From JAAXXJ01 sp964412455 (lineage in GTDB: Bacteria; Nitrospirota; UBA9217), in the NCBI GenBank assembly GCA_964412455.1, contig CAYPOT010000011.1, positions 1 to 64,000 on the forward strand: a stretch of 64,000 nucleotides of DNA. Direction: 5' to 3'. Each line of letters begins with the position of its first letter. Positions within the stretch are counted from its first letter, which is position 1. The translations under genes were made by a program, and so were the position numbers. Below are positions 24,323-32,145 of this stretch, in pieces. Under the pieces are notes generated by a model, which did no database searches, had not been told where the DNA came from, and saw only the letters and a program-made list of their open reading frames with translations.

Positions 24323-25405
24323 ATGGGGCATATCGAGCTGGAAGTGAAGGACTGGGTGATGGCACTGAGCATTCTGGCCGCGGCGATCGTGGGCGGCCTG
24401 ATACTGCATCTGGCGGTGTTTGCGGTCCTCAAGCGCATCGCCGGAACGACCGGCAGCATCATCGATGACGCCCTTATCCGGCACGGGCGGAGGCCGGCGC
24501 GGGTGCTCATTCCCCTGATGACCGTCTTGGCGGTCCTTCCGTTCCTGGCGATCTCCGAAGAGCTCGTCGCCGTGGGCCGGCACGGGGTAATTCTGGGGCT
24601 GATCGCGACCGTAGCCTGGCTGGTCATCAGCCTCACGAACGTCTTCGACGACGTGGTGTTCTCGAAATACCGGGTCGATACGCAGGACAATCTCGCGGCG
24701 CGGCAGGTCCGGACAAAGACCTACGTGCTTCGCCGCGTCGCCGTGATCGCGATCACCGTGTTCGCCCTGTCGGTCATGCTCATGACCTTTCCTGCCATCC
24801 GCAACGTGGGCATCAGTCTCTTCGCCTCTGCGGGCGTGGCCGGCCTGGTGATCGGCATGGCCGCGCGGCCTATGCTGTCGAACCTCATCGCCGGCATCCA
24901 GATAGCCCTGACCCAGCCCATCAGCATCGACGACGTGGTGATCGTCGAGGGGGAGTGGGGAAAGATCGAGGAGATCAGCTCCACCTACGTCGTCGTGCGC
25001 ATCTGGGACCTGCGGCGGATGGTGCTCCCGCTCACCTATTTCATGGAGAAGCCCTTCCAGAACTGGACGCGCCGGACCGCCGATATCCTGGGCACGGTCT
25101 TTCTCTATACGGATTACACCCTTCCCGTGGAAGAAGTGCGGCAGGAGCTTCACCGCGTGCTCCAGGCATCGAAGCTCTGGGACGGAAAGACCTGGGGGCT
25201 GCAGGTGACGAATGCCACGGAGCACACAATAGAGCTGCGCGCGCTCATGAGCGCGCCCGATGCCAGCACGGCCTGGGACCTGCGCTGCGCCGTGCGGGAG
25301 AAGCTGATCGGGTTCCTCCAGGAAAAATATCCGCAGAGCCTTCCCCGGGTGCGGGCCGAGCTCGGCGGGAAGCAGAAAGGCACGGGCACGGGAGAAGGGG
25401 CATGA
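24323..25405 (+). CDS. MscS-family mechanosensitive channel
   Basis: A 360-residue inner-membrane protein. Three or four hydrophobic segments (about 12-35, 60-80, 88-108, 135-160) precede the pore-lining helix, marked by GVAGLVIGMAARPMLSNLIAGIQIALTQPISIDD. This is followed by the beta domain with VEGEWGKIEEI and a cytoplasmic C-terminal domain. Such channels release solutes during osmotic downshock. AAGGAG lies 7 bases before the ATG, just after a REP-like GACCTGACGCTCAGGGTC palindrome. Confidence 0.9.
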   Translation: MGHIELEVKDWVMALSILAAAIVGGLILHLAVFAVLKRIAGTTGSIIDDALIRHGRRPARVLIPLMTVLAVLPFLAISEELVAVGRHGVILGLIATVAWLVISLTNVFDDVVFSKYRVDTQDNLAARQVRTKTYVLRRVAVIAITVFALSVMLMTFPAIRNVGISLFASAGVAGLVIGMAARPMLSNLIAGIQIALTQPISIDDVVIVEGEWGKIEEISSTYVVVRIWDLRRMVLPLTYFMEKPFQNWTRRTADILGTVFLYTDYTLPVEEVRQELHRVLQASKLWDGKTWGLQVTNATEHTIELRALMSAPDASTAWDLRCAVREKLIGFLQEKYPQSLPRVRAELGGKQKGTGTGEGA

Positions 25406-25617
25406 TCCGTTGAACGGCTTCGATTGCCTGCCGAGGGGGGATGTTCCGATCGCGGATGCAGATTGCAAGCTGTTCTCTGAGCTTTGAACTCAAAACGATG
25501 AACTTGATTTTACTGTCCCCTGGACCCTGGACCCTGAACTTTGACCCATGACCCATGACCCTGAAGTGATAGGCAGAAGGGGGAGGAGTAGGTGTGGGAG
25601 GGGAATGCCAAAATAAA

Positions 25618-25682
25618 AGACCTGACCCTATCGGTGCTTGACCCTATCGGTGCTATCGGTGCTATCGGCTTCTATCGGCTAC
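25618..25682. repeat. REP-like site with CTATCGGTG tandem units
   Basis: GACCTGACC is followed by CTATCGGTG, a second TGACC, then CTATCGGTG, CTATCGGTG, CTATCGGCTT and CTATCGGCT. The series runs into the broken end of the IS21 transposase gene. Upstream, 25515-25567 also holds repeated GGACCCT and GACCCAT words. Confidence 0.85.
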
Positions 25683-26476
25683 TGCACAAGTTGGACCCCG
25701 GCCTCCACTTTTGCTTTGTCTTTGGGCTTTCTGACACGTGCGGGAATCACCGCGGCTCCATAGTGAACCGCCAGTTCCTGATAGGTGCGATTGATGCCAG
25801 GCTCATAGCGACAAGCCTTTGTGATGCCGCTCAGTAAATTATCAGGAACCAGGATCTCGGGCACGCCGCCGATAAACTCAAGGGTACGGACATGGGAGCC
25901 GATCCAGTCCGGAAGCCCCTGGGTATACGTTGCCTCGGCATACGTGAAGTTGCTGGCGCCCAGAACGGCCACGAAGACCTGGCACGCGTGGACCTCACCG
26001 GAAGACTGATCAATGACCGGAACCGTCTGGCCGCAGTAATCAACAAACAGCTTCTCACCAGCGAGGTGAACTTGGCGCATGGAAATATCGAGCTTTTTCG
26101 CATAGGCGCGATAGAGGTCCGCGAAGTGGCTGTATTGATAGCCCTCGGGATAATGCGCTTTGTATTCGTCCCAGAGAAGTGTCAGGGTGACACTCTTTCG
26201 TGCAAGCTCCCGGTGGATGTCAGCCCAGACAGGAAGTGGTCGTGGGGTATCTAAAACAATGACAGGAGGGTAGAGCAGATGCTCAAGAGCGGCATCGTCC
26301 AGCTCTGCCGACAGTGGCCAAGACAGTCCGGCCTGTCTTGCACGTTTTGTATACTCGTCAACGGTGCTTCTGGCTATTCCACAGCTTTTGGCTATGGCGC
26401 GACGGCCTTGGCCGCATGACCATTTGAGGCGGAGAACTTCCTTGATTGTTCGCATGGGTATTCTTTCTCTCGTCAT
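25679..26476 (-). pseudogene. istA: Truncated IS21-family transposase (IstA)
   Basis: The N-terminal 265 residues of an IS21 transposase. A helix-turn-helix (VLRLKWSCGQGRRAIAKSCG) leads to the integrase core, with catalytic Asp in LFVDYCGQT, Asp in LVPDNLLSG and Glu in KDKAKVEAG. The protein stops six residues after this Glu, where full IstA continues for some 200 more, and no istB follows. The break lies exactly at the TATCGG tandem repeat of a REP-like site. The left end of the element is probably near 26524 (TGATTCGTCTATTCTGACCCC on the minus strand). Confidence 0.88.
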
Positions 26477-26557
26477 CCTGTCTCCTTAAAAGCGATTTTT
26501 AAGGGGTCAGAATAGACGAATCAGTAGAATTAACCCAGCGTTGTTTTATGCGTTAGA

Positions 26558-26626
26558 GGGTGCCCGAAATCGAACGGAATGGTGGCCTGAATTGCAGCGG
26601 AATGGGTGCCTGAATTGGAGCGGAAT
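26558..26626. repeat. Three 23-bp units of an IS21-type end
   Basis: Three consecutive 23-bp units at 26558, 26581 and 26604 each have the form GGTGCCTGAATTGnAGCGGAAT with a few changes. Repeated units of this kind are typical of IS21-family ends. They are oriented away from the truncated istA and next to the DUF2075 remnant, so they may mark an element that cut that gene. Confidence 0.75.
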
Positions 26627-26639
26627 ACCCAAGTACGAA

Positions 26640-26804
26640 AGGCAAATATATCAAAAGAATGCCTATCGTGTGCTTTTAACAAGGGCGCGTCAGGGAATGG
26701 TAATCGTGGTCCCACATGGAGATGCTGCTGATCATACCCGGAATCCCACTTTTTATGATGCGACTTACAAGTATCTCTGCGAGATAGGGTTTACCGTTAT
26801 TTAG
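26640..26804 (+). pseudogene. C-terminal remnant of a DUF2075 protein
   Basis: About 52 codons match the C-terminal end of DUF2075 (Schlafen-like ATP-dependent nuclease/helicase) proteins: NAYRVLLTRARQGMVIVVPH and the FYDATYKYLCEIGF ending. The rest of the gene is missing, apparently lost at the IS21-type end directly upstream. The fragment is intact to its stop codon, and the following gene's AAGGAG sits 3 bases after it, so both once belonged to one operon. Confidence 0.8.
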
Positions 26805-26815
26805 TAAGGAGACAA

Positions 26816-27217
26816 ATGGTAGAAGAATATTGTGTGATATGTGGTTGTGAGCTGCACCGAAGCGGGGAATACGCAAAACCTACGGTTAAGGGCCGCTCTC
26901 ATGCGACAAAGCATCATTTTGTCGCTGAACGGTTCTTCGGGCGCTCAACGAACCGCCGCGGCACGCAGCGCGACCCGATCTTCAAGACCTGCCCTTGGGA
27001 TGTGGAAGGGGAGTCCGCTGCTTTCTGCTACGAATGCCACGAAGAGCTGATCCATAATCCCGTATTCCTTCCTGAGGACGTCAGGGCTTTTGCCGAGCTG
27101 GTAAGATCAAGAAAGCTGCACGAGGTCAGCAAGTCATCCCGCCGATCCAAGATCGCCGGCAGGATCAAGCTGCTGCAAGGACATCTTAGCATCTTAGGGT
27201 CAGGTCTTGACATTTGA
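26816..27217 (+). CDS. Zinc-binding protein of unknown function
   Basis: A 133-residue protein with two cysteine pairs, CVICGC near the start and FCYECHEEL near residue 76, together with KHHFVAERFFG. This arrangement resembles zinc-ribbon or HNH-like proteins, but I cannot assign a family. TAAGGAG precedes the ATG. It followed a DUF2075 gene that is now only a fragment. Its last codons (about SILGSGLDI) read into a REP-like site (CATCTTAG twice, then GGTCAGGTC), so the natural C-terminus may have been altered by that insertion. Confidence 0.6.
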   Translation: MVEEYCVICGCELHRSGEYAKPTVKGRSHATKHHFVAERFFGRSTNRRGTQRDPIFKTCPWDVEGESAAFCYECHEELIHNPVFLPEDVRAFAELVRSRKLHEVSKSSRRSKIAGRIKLLQGHLSILGSGLDI

Positions 27218-27334
27218 CATTCGCTTTTATTAAGTCTTGTAAGTGGAAATTCTATATCGGTTGCGGACATCGTAGGGCCAGAGTCTTTTTTCCCTGATAG
27301 TATGCCGCACGGCCCGATCATTTTGAGAGAGATT

Positions 27335-27679
27335 ATGTATTGCCCTAAATGCAGAACCGAATTCAGAAAGGGATTTGACACGTGCTCGGACTGTGAAATT
27401 CCGCTGGTTGACGAATTGCCACCCGAGCCGCCGAAAGAGCCGGAGCCGGAATATGTGGAATACGTGAATCTGCTTTCTACCTATAACCAGGCCGATATCG
27501 CACTCATCAAATCCATTTTTGACGGTGAGGATATTACCTACTTTTTCCAGGGTGAGAACTTTGCTTATCTGTTGGTCCAGCCGACGAAGCTGATGGTGAG
27601 CAAGGACGATGTCGATCGCGCGAAAGAACTTATGATGGAGTTGAACCTTAATTATCGATTTTTTTCCGGGACATCTTAG
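27335..27679 (+). CDS. Zinc-ribbon protein with DUF2007-like domain
   Basis: A 114-residue protein. An N-terminal zinc ribbon (YCPKCRTEF...CSDCEIPL, residues 2-26) is joined by a Pro/Glu-rich linker to a DUF2007-like signal-transducing domain. This has YNQADIALIKSIFDGEDITY and KLMVSKDDVDRAKELM, the usual 'v..A..a..iLe' pattern. I chose ATG 27335 for the intact ribbon, with GAGAGAG upstream. The final residues FFSGTS fall in a repeated GGGACATCTTAG, so a REP-like insertion also touches this C-terminus. Confidence 0.75.
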   Translation: MYCPKCRTEFRKGFDTCSDCEIPLVDELPPEPPKEPEPEYVEYVNLLSTYNQADIALIKSIFDGEDITYFFQGENFAYLLVQPTKLMVSKDDVDRAKELMMELNLNYRFFSGTS

Positions 27680-27805
27680 GGACATCTTAGGCGGGAACAA
27701 CTTAGGGTCAAGTAATGAATGGGGTCAGACGTAAATCTGTAGTTATGACGATCAGCATGCGGAACAAGGAGGCGGGCGTGATGAAAAGCGTACTATGCTA
27801 TTACA

Positions 27806-27834
27806 TTGACCGATGAAAGATTCTATAGTAATAT
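27806..27834 (+). promoter_or_regulatory. Sigma-70 promoter of the second DUF433 module
   Basis: TTGACC (27806-27811) and TAATAT (27829-27834) are 17 bases apart and end 24 bases before the antitoxin start. Confidence 0.75.
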
Positions 27835-27858
27835 TCAGTCAGGTATGGAGGTGAAGAG

Positions 27859-28092
27859 ATGAACCCGCTGCTCAAACGCATATCAGTTGACCCAAACAGC
27901 TGTTTCGGCAAGCCCTGCATCCGCGGAACACGCATCTGGGTTTCGCTTATTCTCGATTTCCTGGCAAATGGCGCGACCATCGAGGAAGTTCTTGCGGAGT
28001 ACCCCCAACTGACCAAGGAAGACATTCAAGCGGCAATAGCCTACGGTGCGGAGATGTCACGGGAGCGGTTTGTTGAGGTTGCGGCCGGATGA
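27859..28092 (+). CDS. DUF433 antitoxin, second module
   Basis: A 77-residue DUF433 protein. VDPNSCFGKPCIRGTRIWVSLILDFLANG and the EYPQLTKEDIQAAIAYGAE helix identify the family. GGAGGTG lies 8 bases before the ATG. Its stop codon overlaps the start of the DUF5615 toxin gene (ATGA), as in the first module at 22666. Confidence 0.9.
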   Translation: MNPLLKRISVDPNSCFGKPCIRGTRIWVSLILDFLANGATIEEVLAEYPQLTKEDIQAAIAYGAEMSRERFVEVAAG

Positions 28093-28469
28093 AGTTCAAG
28101 CTGGATGAGAACTTCGGGACCCGAACGCAACAGGTTTTCAGAGCCCGGGGTCACGACGTACTGACCGTACGAGACCAGCAACTTCAAGGTTGTCCTGACC
28201 AGCGTCTTTATGACGTCTGTTGTGATGAGCAACGATGTCTGGTGACGCTTGATTTGGATTTTTCCGATGTTCTGCGGTTCCCGCCCCAGCAAGCCCACGG
28301 CATCGTCGTCATCCGTGTTCCCCATAATCCCACCTTACCGCTGCTAGAACAGTTGATCCGGCAGTTCCTAAACGCCCTCGAAACCATGCCGCTCGATAAG
28401 AGGCTGTGGATCGTCGAAACCGGACGCATCCGTGTCCATCAGGCCGAAGATGCAGAATCTGAGCTATAA
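28089..28469 (+). CDS. DUF5615 PIN-like toxin, second module
   Basis: A 126-residue DUF5615 protein with MKFKLDENF at the start and the acidic LVTLDLDFSDVL segment. It should act as a nuclease toxin controlled by the DUF433 partner. It ends shortly before a large repeat field (28503-29769) that holds no gene. Confidence 0.88.
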   Translation: MKFKLDENFGTRTQQVFRARGHDVLTVRDQQLQGCPDQRLYDVCCDEQRCLVTLDLDFSDVLRFPPQQAHGIVVIRVPHNPTLPLLEQLIRQFLNALETMPLDKRLWIVETGRIRVHQAEDAESEL

Positions 28470-28502
28470 CGAACATCCTGGGGTTGGATTGGACTCTTTC
28501 CT

Positions 28503-28646
28503 GGCAGTTTGCTGAAAAAGTCCTGATTTGTCATTGCGAGGAGCGTTTTTTGCGACGCGGCAATCTCGAAGTGCTTGATAATATTAAATACGAGTTTGCT
28601 TCGCTTCGCTCGCAAAGACAGGAAAAAGACTTTTTCAGCGGCCTGC
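28503..28646. repeat. Nested inverted repeat element with GTCATTGCGAG core
   Basis: Outer ends GGCAGTTTGCTGAAAAAGTC and GACTTTTTCAGCGGCCTGC enclose a second copy of the GTCATTGCGAG palindrome (28530-28619). Directly after it, 28651-28685 is a perfect 14-bp hairpin (AGCATACCAGAGAG / CTCTCTGGTATGCT) with no T-tract. Confidence 0.8.
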
Positions 28647-28966
28647 TAGAAGCATACCAGAGAGCTTAACCCTCTCTGGTATGCTGAGGTACCTTCATAT
28701 GATTATCAGACTTAAATATTGAGATTCGGCAGTAGAGGGTCAGGTTTGAGTTCGTGAGTTGTTGTCCTCTTCCCTGTCCGCGATACAGGCGGCCACGACC
28801 TCTTCCGGTTCAAGGACGAATCCCTCGAAGCCTCTGACAACCAGCCCGATCCCGATGTCCTCATTTTCTCTTCTCTCAGTTCTGCCACACACACAATTCC
28901 CGCAGACATCAGGGTCTATACTGTTGGACTTTTGGTAAAACTCCCGGCGATGGGCTCAGGTCTTGC

Positions 28967-29155
28967 CAGGCGGTTGAAAAACCAATTACGCAGGCTAAAG
29001 CAGCTCGACTGAGCGCCTCGACTGAGCTCGTCGAAGTCTCGCCGAAGTCCTGCGGCTGCCAAATCGTAACGCGTCGATATTATAATTGGCAGCCAGCACC
29101 GCGCAGGTTGTCCTTGACATGTAGCCACGTAATAGTATAATGTATACACACGCAG
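28967..29155. repeat. Duplicated promoter-bearing repeat, copy A (orphan)
   Basis: This 189-bp unit is nearly identical to 29594-29769. It begins CAGGCGGTTGAAAAACC and ends with the same promoter and TGTATACA operator that drive the VapBC-like module at 29787, but no toxin-antitoxin gene follows. It differs by a 13-base internal duplication (CTCGACTGAGCGC). Confidence 0.85.
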
Positions 29156-29593
29156 CACCGTGCGAGGCACCTCCCGGCCAGGTCTTTTATTTTGACATCT
29201 CCCTGTTTTGCTTCCATTGTTCCTTCATGAACAGCCCCCTTCGGGAACATCAGGGTCGACTATTTGCTTTCAAGGCGGGCGAAAAGGAGAAAAAAATGCG
29301 CGAAATAGTGTCTCAAGGCTCATGGAGAAGATCGGGACGATCATGGGGATAGATGGGGTCAGACTTAAAACATGAGATGTTGAGAGCCTGCAGGGCCAGT
29401 TCTACGTTATTGCTACCGGGATATTTCCGACCAGTCATCGTGTTGGAATGACGTGAAGGCAGTCCAGACCCTAAGCGTTTCAAACCTGCGCTGACCGCAG
29501 CAACCTGATCCCTCCCGTACTCTGCCTGATGGATAACCGCTATCACCACCTGCTCTGCACCGCTTTGTGAGACCGTCTGGGGTCAGACATGAT

Positions 29594-29769
29594 CAGGCTG
29601 TTGAAAAACCAATTACGCAGGCTAAAGCAGCTCGACTGAGCTCGTCGAAGTCTCGCCGAAGTCCTGCGGCTACCAAATCGTAACGCGTCGATATTATAAT
29701 TGGCAGCCAGCACCGCGCAGGTTGTCCTTGACATGTAGCCACGTAATAGTATAATGTATACACACGCAG
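29594..29769. repeat. Duplicated promoter-bearing repeat, copy B
   Basis: A 176-bp unit starting CAGGCTGTTGAAAAACC, the end of a MITE-like family also seen complete at 60522-60651, and ending in the promoter of the toxin-antitoxin module. Between copies A and B (29156-29593) are several GGGGTCAGAC REP-like sites and no gene. Confidence 0.85.
29728..29762 (+). promoter_or_regulatory. Promoter and operator of the third VapBC-like module
   Basis: TTGACA (29728-29733) and TATAAT (29750-29755) are 16 bases apart. The palindrome TGTATACA (29755-29762) overlaps the -10 end and is a likely antitoxin operator. Confidence 0.75.
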
Positions 29770-29786
29770 AACAGGAAGGAGGGGCC

Positions 29787-29984
29787 ATGCAGACCGCAAC
29801 GAAAAAGACCGCTAAACATTTCAGGCTTGATGCAGCGACGATCAAAAGCGCGCAGAAGATACTCGGGACCAAGACGGAGACCGAGGCCATCGAAACAGCG
29901 CTTGCCGAGGTCATCTACCAGGAAAAGATGAGAAAGTTCATCGAGCAAACTGCCGGTAAATACAAGTTCGAGGGCCTTCGTTGA
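29787..29984 (+). CDS. Antitoxin of a PIN-toxin module
   Basis: A 65-residue small antitoxin of the VapB/ribbon-helix-helix sort. FRLDAATIKSAQKILGTKTETEAIETAL has the strand-helix-helix rhythm of this fold, and the C-terminal part (KFIEQTAGKYKFEGLR) would contact the toxin. GGAGGGG precedes ATG 29787. It overlaps the toxin gene by four bases. Confidence 0.82.
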   Translation: MQTATKKTAKHFRLDAATIKSAQKILGTKTETEAIETALAEVIYQEKMRKFIEQTAGKYKFEGLR

Positions 29985-30403
29985 AACCGAAGGCTGTTCC
30001 CGATACTTCCTTTTTGGTCGAGCACTTCCGAAAAGAAACGGTGCAGGAAGCATTTCTGGACCTTACCCGCTATTATCACCTGTCTTTCAGTCCAGTTGTG
30101 CTCATGGAACTGCGCGCTGGCGCCTTCGATCCGAAGGAACAGAAGCTTATCGACCAGATCGAGAGGAACTTCACCGTCCTGTCGGTGAGCGGGCGTCAAT
30201 GGTCTGTTTGCGGCGAGATCATGATGAAGCTGAGACGGGACAAGAAGATCGACCGTGAGCGTGAGCGGATCAAAGGACTCCTGGCAGACATCCTGATCGC
30301 GGTATCGGTCAGGGACACTGGCGCTGTCCTCATCACGAAAAATGAAAAGGACTTCAAACTTATCCGCGAAGTGTACGATTTCAAATATGTCGCGGTTGAT
30401 TGA
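29981..30403 (+). CDS. PIN-domain toxin (VapC-like)
   Basis: A 140-residue PIN ribonuclease. Key residues are Asp in AVPDTSFLVEHF, Glu in VVLMELRAGAF, Asp in LLADILIAVSV and Asp in TKNEKDFKLI. It starts with TTG in a TTGA overlap with the antitoxin stop, so translation is coupled. It is the fifth PIN-type toxin within 11 kb and is not closely similar to the other four. Confidence 0.88.
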   Translation: MKPKAVPDTSFLVEHFRKETVQEAFLDLTRYYHLSFSPVVLMELRAGAFDPKEQKLIDQIERNFTVLSVSGRQWSVCGEIMMKLRRDKKIDRERERIKGLLADILIAVSVRDTGAVLITKNEKDFKLIREVYDFKYVAVD

Positions 30404-30793
30404 TGCTATCACGTTGTATCCAGGGCAGAGAGGGCAGAGAGGGCAGAGGGTCAGGCTCGAGTTCGTGAGTTGTTGCAACGTCCTAGGGTCAGGTCATTTA
30501 TTTTGACATTCTCCGTTTTCTCTGCTAGCGTTCTCGCCTGTCCCGTCCTTTCGCAGAAGATCCTGTTGCGTCCGATGTTGATTAATTTACTCTGATGCGA
30601 TATATTTTGTGTGTTATCCAGTCCTGAGGAGATGATATATTATAAGCCTGTCTTGGATACAACGTTATCCACAACGTGTCAATCCAGAGGTTGTCCCCGG
30701 GTGTTCCCCGAAACAAGACAGGATAGCGTGCTGGTATGGCTTTAGCTGTAGAGAGAAAATGCTGTATATACTTTAGAAACGTGAGGTGTTGTC
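30404..30793. repeat. Gene-free gap with REP-like sites
   Basis: AGAGGGCAG units repeat three times (30426-30450) directly before GGTCAGGCTCGAGTTCGTG, and a second site, TAGGGTCAGGTCATTTATTTTGACATTC, follows near 30483. The remainder up to 30793 is AT-richer and holds no gene. GAGGTGTT just before 30794 is a weak ribosome binding site. Confidence 0.7.
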
Positions 30794-31132
30794 ATGGCGG
30801 AGACTTTTAAAAGGATGAAGATTAAAGTTATTATCATCGGCATCGCAGCCTGCTTCCTCGCAGGGTTGTACAGTTACTTTATCGCGGACACCATAACGAC
30901 AAGGATAACCGATGCGCAGATGATGAAGGTGGATGGAAAGTTTATGATCGCTACCGAGGATCGGCCCTTTGTCAATTACGACGCGAAATACCGACTCAAG
31001 TTAAATTCCGGCACCGTGCAGAACGACGCCATAAAGTTGCGGGGAAAGCTGGTTAAGATCAGGAAATACGGATGGCGCATACCCATCTTCTCTCAGTACG
31101 AGAATGTGGTGAAGATCGAGGAGGTGAAGTAG
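30794..31132 (+). CDS. Small membrane protein, DUF1523-like
   Basis: A 112-residue protein with one N-terminal membrane segment (about residues 10-28, VIIIGIAACFLAGLYSYFI) and a periplasmic part. The ending KIRKYGWRIPIFSQYENVVKI resembles the 'GWRIPxFSxFPN' signature of DUF1523 proteins, although this one is shorter than typical members. The function of the family is unknown. It is flanked by REP-like sites on both sides. Confidence 0.6.
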   Translation: MAETFKRMKIKVIIIGIAACFLAGLYSYFIADTITTRITDAQMMKVDGKFMIATEDRPFVNYDAKYRLKLNSGTVQNDAIKLRGKLVKIRKYGWRIPIFSQYENVVKIEEVK

Positions 31133-31329
31133 GAAAGATCACGGTGACGTCATGTCCTGCGTTGACGTTTGTCTTAGATAGTATGGTTATCTGGGACCGT
31201 CTGGGGTCAGACCTGATATCCTGACTAACTGCTATTTTTCCAGTCCCTCTGTGTCAATATAAGTGAAACGTCGTGGGCTCAGGTCTATACTGTTTAACTT
31301 TCATTTTTCTGCCTGATAATCTTATCGCC

Positions 31330-31407
31330 ATGGCCCGTCCGTTGCGCATTGAATACTCTGGTGCTGTCTGCCACCTCACCTCCCGCGGTAATGAAAAAAA
31401 ACCCATC
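31330..31407 (+). pseudogene. N-terminal fragment of a REP-associated tyrosine transposase (RAYT)
   Basis: MARPLRIEYSGAVCHLTSRGN followed by EKKPI is the characteristic start of RAYT (Y1/IS200-like) transposases. The frame loses similarity at about 31407 and the HUH and tyrosine motifs are missing. The leader GGGCTCAGGTCTATACTG just upstream belongs to the REP-like family found across this region. The 3' part was apparently replaced by the terminator and C-terminus of the minus-strand gene at 31499. Confidence 0.85.
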
Positions 31408-31439
31408 AGACACGGAGACGGGTTGACACCTCCAAATAC

Positions 31440-31467
31440 AAAAACCGGCGATAACATCTTCGCCGGT
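31440..31467 (-). terminator. Terminator of the minus-strand coiled-coil gene
   Basis: On the minus strand the stem ACCGGCGA / TCGCCGGT with an 8-base loop is followed by TTTTT. It lies 32 bases after the stop codon of the gene at 31499-31825. Confidence 0.85.
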
Positions 31468-31498
31468 CCCGTGCGCGCTGCAGTTTGTCCGCCATTAC

Positions 31499-31825
31499 CT
31501 ACCCGCCGAGATACCCGCCGGAAATGTCCGGCCCGCTCCCGCCTACGGGCGCCAGAACGGAAACATCGCTTTCGATGTCCTTCCTGCCCCCCCGTGAGGT
31601 CATCCAGTCGAAGGATGTCCCCTTTTCAAGCACCTGGAGCTTCCAGTCTACATACTCCGCCAGCTCGATCAGGTGCCGGTCATGCGCGACCAGCATCGGG
31701 CTGTCCTTCCCGTAGGTCCTGGCAAGTTCTTCGCGCAGCAGATAGATCCGCCTCTTGATGCTTTCCAATTCCCGTTCTACGTCCTCAAAGTACGCCTTCT
31801 CTTTTGTTTCCATTGCGGTTCCCAT
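31499..31825 (-). CDS. Small helical protein of unknown function
   Basis: A 108-residue soluble protein. Residues 5-70 form a long charged helix of coiled-coil type (KEKAYFEDVERELESIKRRIYLLREEL), followed by a Gly/Ser-rich tail. I do not recognise a family. AGGAGG lies 7 bases before the ATG, and a good terminator follows, so it is a genuine single-gene unit. The N-terminus of a broken RAYT gene lies tail-to-tail beyond the terminator. Confidence 0.65.
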   Translation of the reverse strand: MGTAMETKEKAYFEDVERELESIKRRIYLLREELARTYGKDSPMLVAHDRHLIELAEYVDWKLQVLEKGTSFDWMTSRGGRKDIESDVSVLAPVGGSGPDISGGYLGG

Positions 31826-32145
31826 GATATGCCTCCTTGGTGCAACATTGGCCTGCCCTGCCCCTCCTTCCCGGCCTAAATAATAGGACCTTCCAACTCC
31901 TGTTGTTCGTGTACTATAACTCCCGTACGCGGGAAGTCAAGGACAATGGCCGGGTACATTCGGTATCCTATATGCATGCAGGCCATCACCATCGTGCCAC
32001 CATCGTGGGGTGCCCTTTAAAAATGAGTATCTGGTCTATCCTGTTTGGCGTTGCCCGGAGCTGTGACCGGGGATTAATATAATGAACATCAGGGGCCATG
32101 TCCATACTAGTTGACTTCCCCTTTTCCCTCTGCTATTTTCTCTCC

